DNA from: CAYMGQ01 sp964390055
GTDB lineage: Bacteria > Bacillota > Clostridia > Peptostreptococcales > Natronincolaceae
DNA: 64,000 nucleotides
Assembly: GCA_964390055.1 (NCBI GenBank)
Contig: CAYMGQ010000008.1
Location: forward strand, 1-64,000
Direction: 5' to 3'
The position numbers and the translations under genes are program-made. Numbering within the stretch: the stretch's first letter is position 1; each line of letters starts with the position of its first letter. Under the pieces are notes generated by a model. It worked only from the letters and a program-made list of their open reading frames with translations, was not told the DNA's origin and searched no databases. Shown in pieces: positions 59,895-64,000 of the stretch.

Positions 59895-61175
59895 TTATTC
59901 ATCTAACATAATTTTCAAGACCTCTATATCCGTTTCCTTCATCCCCTCCCGCCCTAACCTACTAACAGCGGAAATAGTATTTTCAACCGTTCCCTTGACA
60001 ATCCCCGAATCCTCTTCAAAGGCGGTATCCTTCATGGCAAGGAAATGTGCCATTATAGCAGCATCTAAACTAGAGGCTATCTTGGCCGCACAGGAGGCCT
60101 TGGCCCCATCACATACAATCCCTGCAACATTGGCCAAGGTATTGACAATGGTTTTTTCAATCTGGTCTAAACTTCCACCTTCTAAATAGGTAATTCCTGT
60201 CCCACTACCGCAGGCAGCACTAACAGCCCCACAATAGGCAGACAGGCGACCTATTCCTGTTTTTTGGTGGATGGTTATAAGGTTGGCCAATACTAGGGCC
60301 CTGTACATTTTTTCCCTGTCAATCCCCTTCTCCTGGGCATATATTATTACCGGCAATGATGTGGCAATACCCTGGTTACCACTACCTGAATTGGTCACAA
60401 CCGGCAGGCCACACCCATCCATCCGGGCATCAGATCCGGCAGCAGCATATGCCCTAACCTTAGTCAGTATATTATCCCCATAACATTCCAAAAGCATTTT
60501 TCCAATATTGACCCCATAGTTTTTCTTTAAACCTTCCTCAGCAATTCTTAAATTGTATTCTACCTGCATCTTAAGGAGCTGGTCTACATCTTCAAGGGCT
60601 AGAGTATTTGCAAATTCAAAAATATCCCTTACATTTAACAAACTCCTATCAGCCAAGTCTCCAGGGGTCCTCTCCCCCTCCCCCTCCTTTGAAAATAGGG
60701 AGACTCCATTCTTTTCAACCCTTTTAATATTTGTATGACTGTCAACCAATTCCACTACTAGCCTATCATCGCCAGCTATAAGTTCTACTATAATATGAAG
60801 GTTACCGACTCCCTTTAACATTTGAACCTGGCAAATTTCTTGATCCAATAGATCCTTTACCCTGCCTATATCTTCCTTTGTAGCCCCCTCCAGTACTTCC
60901 ATTCCCTTAGAGGCATCCCCAGCCACAACACCCATCAGCACACTAGCCTCAATCCCCTTTAAATATCCCGTATTGGGCACAATAACCGATTTTGTGTTTT
61001 TTATAATATTCCCACTGCATTTTACAATTATTCTATCGGGGAATCTCTCAAGATGTTCCCTTGCCTTAGCACCCGCATATGCAATAGCAATAGGCTCGGT
61101 ACAACCAAGGGCCGGCAAAAGTTCTTCCTCTAATATCTTTAAATAAGTATTATATTTATCCCTATCTAAAGCCAC
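59895..61175 (-). CDS. L-cysteine desulfidase / serine dehydratase alpha-like protein (UPF0597 type)
   Basis: The 426-residue protein shows PALGCTEPIAIAYAGAKA near the start, DGCGLPVVTNSGSGNQGIATSLPVI, CGAVSAACGSGTGITYLEGG and VAGIVCDGAKASCAAKIASSLDAAI. The cysteines are those of the [4Fe-4S] cysteine desulfidase/serine dehydratase alpha family. It probably releases sulfide or deaminates an amino acid; the substrate is not certain. A GTG at 61175 with GGGAGGG 6 bases upstream is the likely start. Confidence 0.9.
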   Translation of the reverse strand: MALDRDKYNTYLKILEEELLPALGCTEPIAIAYAGAKAREHLERFPDRIIVKCSGNIIKNTKSVIVPNTGYLKGIEASVLMGVVAGDASKGMEVLEGATKEDIGRVKDLLDQEICQVQMLKGVGNLHIIVELIAGDDRLVVELVDSHTNIKRVEKNGVSLFSKEGEGERTPGDLADRSLLNVRDIFEFANTLALEDVDQLLKMQVEYNLRIAEEGLKKNYGVNIGKMLLECYGDNILTKVRAYAAAGSDARMDGCGLPVVTNSGSGNQGIATSLPVIIYAQEKGIDREKMYRALVLANLITIHQKTGIGRLSAYCGAVSAACGSGTGITYLEGGSLDQIEKTIVNTLANVAGIVCDGAKASCAAKIASSLDAAIMAHFLAMKDTAFEEDSGIVKGTVENTISAVSRLGREGMKETDIEVLKIMLDE

Positions 61176-61283
61176 TTTAATCCCTCCCTTGAATTTTTCT
61201 CTCTTTCCTTGAGTATATATATGTAGCTTTGCTCTTGTCAAGAACTATTATTATTTACTCACTATTGCAAAAATTCAAAGGGT

Positions 61284-61313
61284 AAAAAAAATAGGCCCTT
61301 AAAAAAGACCTAT
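61284..61313 (-). terminator. Intrinsic terminator after tdk
   Basis: In the minus transcript ATAGGTCTTT pairs with AAGGGCCTAT (with G-U pairs) and eight U follow. Confidence 0.85.
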
Positions 61314-61897
61314 CTTGTAATCTCATGGCATTTCCTACACCTAGCCTCATAACTTTCCCTAGCCCCCACCTGTATTACCGGGTCATCATAGGGGGCAGGT
61401 TTTCCATCGACCAGCCTCTGACTTTTACTAGCAGGCCTCTTACACACCATACATATAGCCGTAAGCTTGGTTACATATTCAGCAATTGCCATTAAACTAG
61501 GCATGACCCCAAAGGGCTCACCCCGAAAATTCATATCTAGTCCAGAAACAATTACCCTTTTCCCCATATTAGCTGCTTTTTGACAGACATCCAAAAGGCC
61601 ATAATCAAAAAATTGGCCTTCATCTATTGCCAGGACATCAAACTTCTCTCTTTCTATAAAGGTTAATATTTCCTTCTCATCCCTTACAGCTATACAGCCC
61701 ATTTGCTTACCATTATGGGAAGTAATGCTAGCAAAGGAATACCTTGCATCAATTGTAGGTTTAAAAACAAGAACCTTCAAGCCTGCAATCCTGGCCCTAT
61801 TTACCCGCCTAATAAGTTCCTCACTTTTGCCTGCATACATGGGCCCGACTATTAGCTCAACACTCCCCCATTGACCGTATTCACCGAGTCCAACCAT
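61310..61897 (-). CDS. tdk: Thymidine kinase
   Basis: The ~195-residue type II enzyme shows SVELIVGPMYAGKSEELIRRVNRA (P loop), VLAIDEGQFFD, VSGLDMNFRGEPFG, the zinc-type CMVCKRPAS...CRKCHE and lasso residues. It salvages thymidine. The start is uncertain (ATG at 61897 chosen, TTG at 61912 possible). It lies between rpmE and the cysteine desulfidase-like gene. Confidence 0.96.
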   Translation of the reverse strand: MVGLGEYGQWGSVELIVGPMYAGKSEELIRRVNRARIAGLKVLVFKPTIDARYSFASITSHNGKQMGCIAVRDEKEILTFIEREKFDVLAIDEGQFFDYGLLDVCQKAANMGKRVIVSGLDMNFRGEPFGVMPSLMAIAEYVTKLTAICMVCKRPASKSQRLVDGKPAPYDDPVIQVGARESYEARCRKCHEITR

Positions 61898-61940
61898 AAG
61901 TCCCATCTCCAAATCCTAAATTTTTAATATAAATCAGAAA

Positions 61941-61973
61941 AAACAAAGGCTAGAAAGAGTTTTTTCTAACCTT
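61941..61973 (-). terminator. Intrinsic terminator after rpmE
   Basis: In the minus transcript AAGGTTAGAAA pairs with TTTCTAGCCTT (11 bp) around AAACTC, followed by UGUUUUUU. Confidence 0.88.
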
Positions 61974-61998
61974 GATTCCTTTTCATATATTAATAAGA

Positions 61999-62196
61999 TT
62001 ACATTCCAAATTTTTTTCTAAATCTCTCAACTCGTCCGCCCTTTTCTGCAGCTTTCTGCCTGCCAGTGTAAAAGGGGTGACATTCTGAACAAATTTCAAC
62101 TCTAATCTCATCTTTAGTTGATTTTGTTTTAAAGGAGTGTCCGCAAGCACAAAAAATCTCTACATCGTGAAATTCCGGATGGATACCCTTCTTCAT
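61999..62196 (-). CDS. rpmE: 50S ribosomal protein L31 (zinc-binding C+ form)
   Basis: The 65-residue protein starts MKKGIHPEFHDVEIFCACGH and has the zinc cysteines CACGHSF and CSECHPFYTG. The ATG at 62196 is chosen because GAGGTGA lies about 6 bases upstream; a GTG nine bases earlier is unlikely. It follows rho, as in Bacillus. Confidence 0.96.
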   Translation of the reverse strand: MKKGIHPEFHDVEIFCACGHSFKTKSTKDEIRVEICSECHPFYTGRQKAAEKGGRVERFRKKFGM

Positions 62197-62259
62197 CCAA
62201 CTCACCTCTTTCCGTAAAAACTAATTAAAATAATCCTAAATAACTTCTTGGATTAGTAT

Positions 62260-62279
62260 ATAAAAGTTCCAACTTTTAT
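62260..62279 (-). terminator. Weak hairpin between rho and rpmE
   Basis: ATAAAAGTT and AACTTTTAT form an AT-rich palindrome with little U tract. It may attenuate rather than stop transcription into rpmE. Confidence 0.35.
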
Positions 62280-62346
62280 TTTGAAATCAAAATTTAACTC
62301 TTACATTATAGCACATATGCAAACTGCTGACAAGGAAATAAAGTAC

Positions 62347-63684
62347 TTAAATACTTTTCTTTATCATCTCAACAAAATCAATATTTCTCCTAGTTTCCAT
62401 AAGATTATTGATTATCTTTTCTGTCACATCCTGAATTGGACTATTACCCAGAGCCCTTCTTATGCTCCAAATAGCCTCCAACTCTGTTTGACTTAATAGT
62501 AGTTCTTCCCTTCTAGTACCAGATCTATTAACATCCACTGCAGGAAAGATTCTCTTTTCTGATAATTTCCTATCCAGATGCAATTCCATATTTCCTGTAC
62601 CCTTAAATTCTTCAAAAATTACATCGTCCATCCTACTACCAGTTTCTATTAAAGCAGTAGCTATAATAGTTAAGCTTCCACCCTCTTCCAGGTTCCTAGC
62701 AGCACCAAAGAAGCGTTTTGGCTTGTGCAAGGCTCCAGGATCCAAACCCCCGGATAGGGTTCTTCCCGTAGGAGGTATGGTTAAATTATAGGCCCTGGCC
62801 AATCTAGTAATACTATCCAGCAGGACCAAAACATCCTTACCATGCTCTACCAATCTCTGGGCCCGGTTTAATACCATTTCTGCTATCTTAATATGGTTAT
62901 TAGGCAGCTCATCAAAGGTAGAATAGGCCACCTCTCCCTTAATAGACCTTTGCATATCTGTTACTTCTTCGGGTCTTTCATCAATTAAGAGAACAATAAT
63001 ATCTATATCAGGGTAGTTTTTTGCCACACTATTAGCAATTTTTTGTAGAAGTATGGTTTTGCCCGCCTTTGGGGGTGCCACAATAATACCTCTTTGCCCT
63101 TTTCCTACTGGGGCAATTAGGTCAATTAGACGAGTAGATAACTCCTTTGTATCATTTTCTAAATTAATTCTTTCTCTGGGATAAATAGGGGTAAGATCTT
63201 CAAAGTTTGGTCTTCGAACAGCAGTTTCTGGATTTAACCCATTAACTTCCTTGACATATAGAAGAGCGTTAAACTTTTCTCCACTTTTTGGGGGCCTGGT
63301 TATGCCTGTGATTTTATCCCCCGTCCTCATATCAAACCTTCTAATTTGTGAGGGTGATATATATATATCATCATCGCTTGATAAGTAATTTTCCCTTCTT
63401 AAGAAGCCATATCCATCTTGATGGATTTCCAACACACCTTCGGCAATATTTACTTCCTCTCCCTCAGGAATTTCATCAGAAAGGTGTTCAGGCAGTCCAT
63501 TAGCCAGTCCATTTTCTTCCCTTGCTTCTTTTGCCTTTTCTTCCTTTTCTAAATCCTTAGATTTTTCTATAATTATATCAATTAAGTCGGCTTTTTTATA
63601 TTTGGTCCAATTTTTAATCTTGAGGTTTTTAGCCTCTTCCCTAAGCTCTACAAGTTTCATTTTTTGCAGTTCCGAGCTTATCAA
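62347..63684 (-). CDS. rho: Transcription termination factor Rho
   Basis: The ~445-residue hexameric helicase shows a Rho_N helical start (LQKMKLVELREEAKNLKIKNWTKYKKADLID), the RNA-binding cold-shock-like domain (GYGFLRRENYLSSDDDIYISPSQIRRFDMRTGD), Walker A VAPPKAGKTILLQ and VLLIDERPEEVTDMQRS. An acidic linker lies at about 60-80. The TTG at 63684 follows GGAGG by 7-8 bases; earlier frame starts lack a site. Confidence 0.97.
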   Translation of the reverse strand: MISSELQKMKLVELREEAKNLKIKNWTKYKKADLIDIIIEKSKDLEKEEKAKEAREENGLANGLPEHLSDEIPEGEEVNIAEGVLEIHQDGYGFLRRENYLSSDDDIYISPSQIRRFDMRTGDKITGITRPPKSGEKFNALLYVKEVNGLNPETAVRRPNFEDLTPIYPRERINLENDTKELSTRLIDLIAPVGKGQRGIIVAPPKAGKTILLQKIANSVAKNYPDIDIIVLLIDERPEEVTDMQRSIKGEVAYSTFDELPNNHIKIAEMVLNRAQRLVEHGKDVLVLLDSITRLARAYNLTIPPTGRTLSGGLDPGALHKPKRFFGAARNLEEGGSLTIIATALIETGSRMDDVIFEEFKGTGNMELHLDRKLSEKRIFPAVDVNRSGTRREELLLSQTELEAIWSIRRALGNSPIQDVTEKIINNLMETRRNIDFVEMIKKSI

Positions 63685-63794
63685 TCTACCACCTCCAAGT
63701 AGTATAATTAATGGAGGGGAATTGCCCATAGGCAACTCCTTTCCAAAAATATATTAATCAAAATCATGCTATCACGTTTTATATTTCCTGTCAA

Positions 63795-64000
63795 TTAGTA
63801 GGCATAGCTGGGTTTTTTGTTAAGTTTATGAATGGCATCCACAAACCGTATAGTACCAGATTTGGACCGCATTACTACAGAATGGGTCTTGGCCACACTA
63901 TGCCCCTTATAGGTAACACCCTTTAGTAGCTCACCATCTGATATACCAGTAGCGGCAAAATAAATTTCATTCCCCCTAGCTAAATCCTCCATATATAGTA
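63795..64000 (-). CDS. glpX: Fructose-1,6-bisphosphatase class II (GlpX), C-terminal fragment
   Basis: The last ~68 residues of a gene that begins beyond the right edge: LARGNEIYFAATGISDGELLKGV, HSVVMRSKSGTIRFVDAIHKL. These are the GlpX C-terminal signatures, and glpX-rho-rpmE order matches Bacillus. No start codon or stop interrupts the frame up to base 64000. Confidence 0.9.
   Translation of the reverse strand, partial: LYMEDLARGNEIYFAATGISDGELLKGVTYKGHSVAKTHSVVMRSKSGTIRFVDAIHKLNKKPSYAY

Noticed and set aside
1..64000. CRISPR arrays, tRNA or rRNA genes, insertion sequences, prophage
   Set aside because: No regularly spaced direct repeats, no tRNA or rRNA signatures, and no transposase, integrase or phage structural genes were seen on either strand.

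Overview
The window is AT-rich and reads almost entirely on the minus strand. It comes from a motile, endospore-forming, Gram-positive anaerobe, most likely in the Clostridia/Tissierellia; the class is my inference. The evidence is a set of spore genes (spoIIID, spoIIQ, spoIID, gerM-like, two Spo0E-like), a Bacillus/Clostridium-type flagellar cluster with FliW/CsrA, and a Na+-type F-ATPase c subunit. Many genes start at TTG or GTG behind strong GGAGG sites. Gene order broadly follows the B. subtilis glpX-rho-rpmE-tdk-prfA-prmC ... upp ... atp ... murA-spoIID-spoIIQ ... spoIIID-mbl-flhO-flhP-fabZ block, followed by a comFC-yvyF-flgMNKL-fliW-csrA-hag block.

Region by region. 1-9.4 kb holds the late flagellar operon (flgM, flgN, flgK, flgL, fliW, csrA, two near-identical flagellins), a glycosyltransferase with a TPR-like tail, and the start of another such gene. 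flgL is cut by a 100-N assembly gap. 9.4-14.1 kb holds comFC, a Spo0E-like gene, recD2, and a sigma factor followed by DUF1659, DUF2922 and YvrJ genes. 14.2-22.4 kb holds metK under a SAM riboswitch, a small-multidrug-export family protein, a second Spo0E-like gene, a GerM-domain lipoprotein, a two-component system, a DUF89 protein and phosphoglucomutase. 22.5-33.2 kb holds fabZ, rod genes, mbl, spoIIID, an uncharacterised gene with a SigD promoter, spoIIQ, spoIID, murA, ywmB, a YueI-like gene and a cysteine-free NusG-II protein. 33.2-40.3 kb is the complete atp operon. 40.6-52.3 kb holds wecB, tagO, comEB, hisD, the 5-oxoprolinase genes pxpABC with an NRAMP-like transporter, upp, rpiB, ywlE and sua5. 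52.3-64 kb holds a PBP, FtsW/RodA, an FHA protein, a ZIP transporter, prfA, prmC, yqhQ, a cysteine desulfidase-like gene, tdk, rpmE, rho and the end of glpX.

Regulation is unusually readable. Four SigD promoters share one architecture (TAAA or TAAT, 16 bp, nCCGATAW). They precede flgM, flagellin, flhO and the uncharacterised gene at 27004-27585, which places that gene in the motility regulon. Both flagellin leaders carry a GGCA-AGGA-TGCC hairpin typical of CsrA targets, downstream of fliW-csrA. A SigF promoter precedes spoIIQ. Two leaders look like undescribed cis-regulatory RNAs: an 81-nt nested structure before ywmB and an attenuator-like leader before hisD.

I saw no rRNA, tRNA, CRISPR array, insertion sequence or prophage. 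The strongest leads for something undescribed are the SigD-controlled orphan gene, the sigma/DUF1659/DUF2922/YvrJ module and the ywmB leader RNA.
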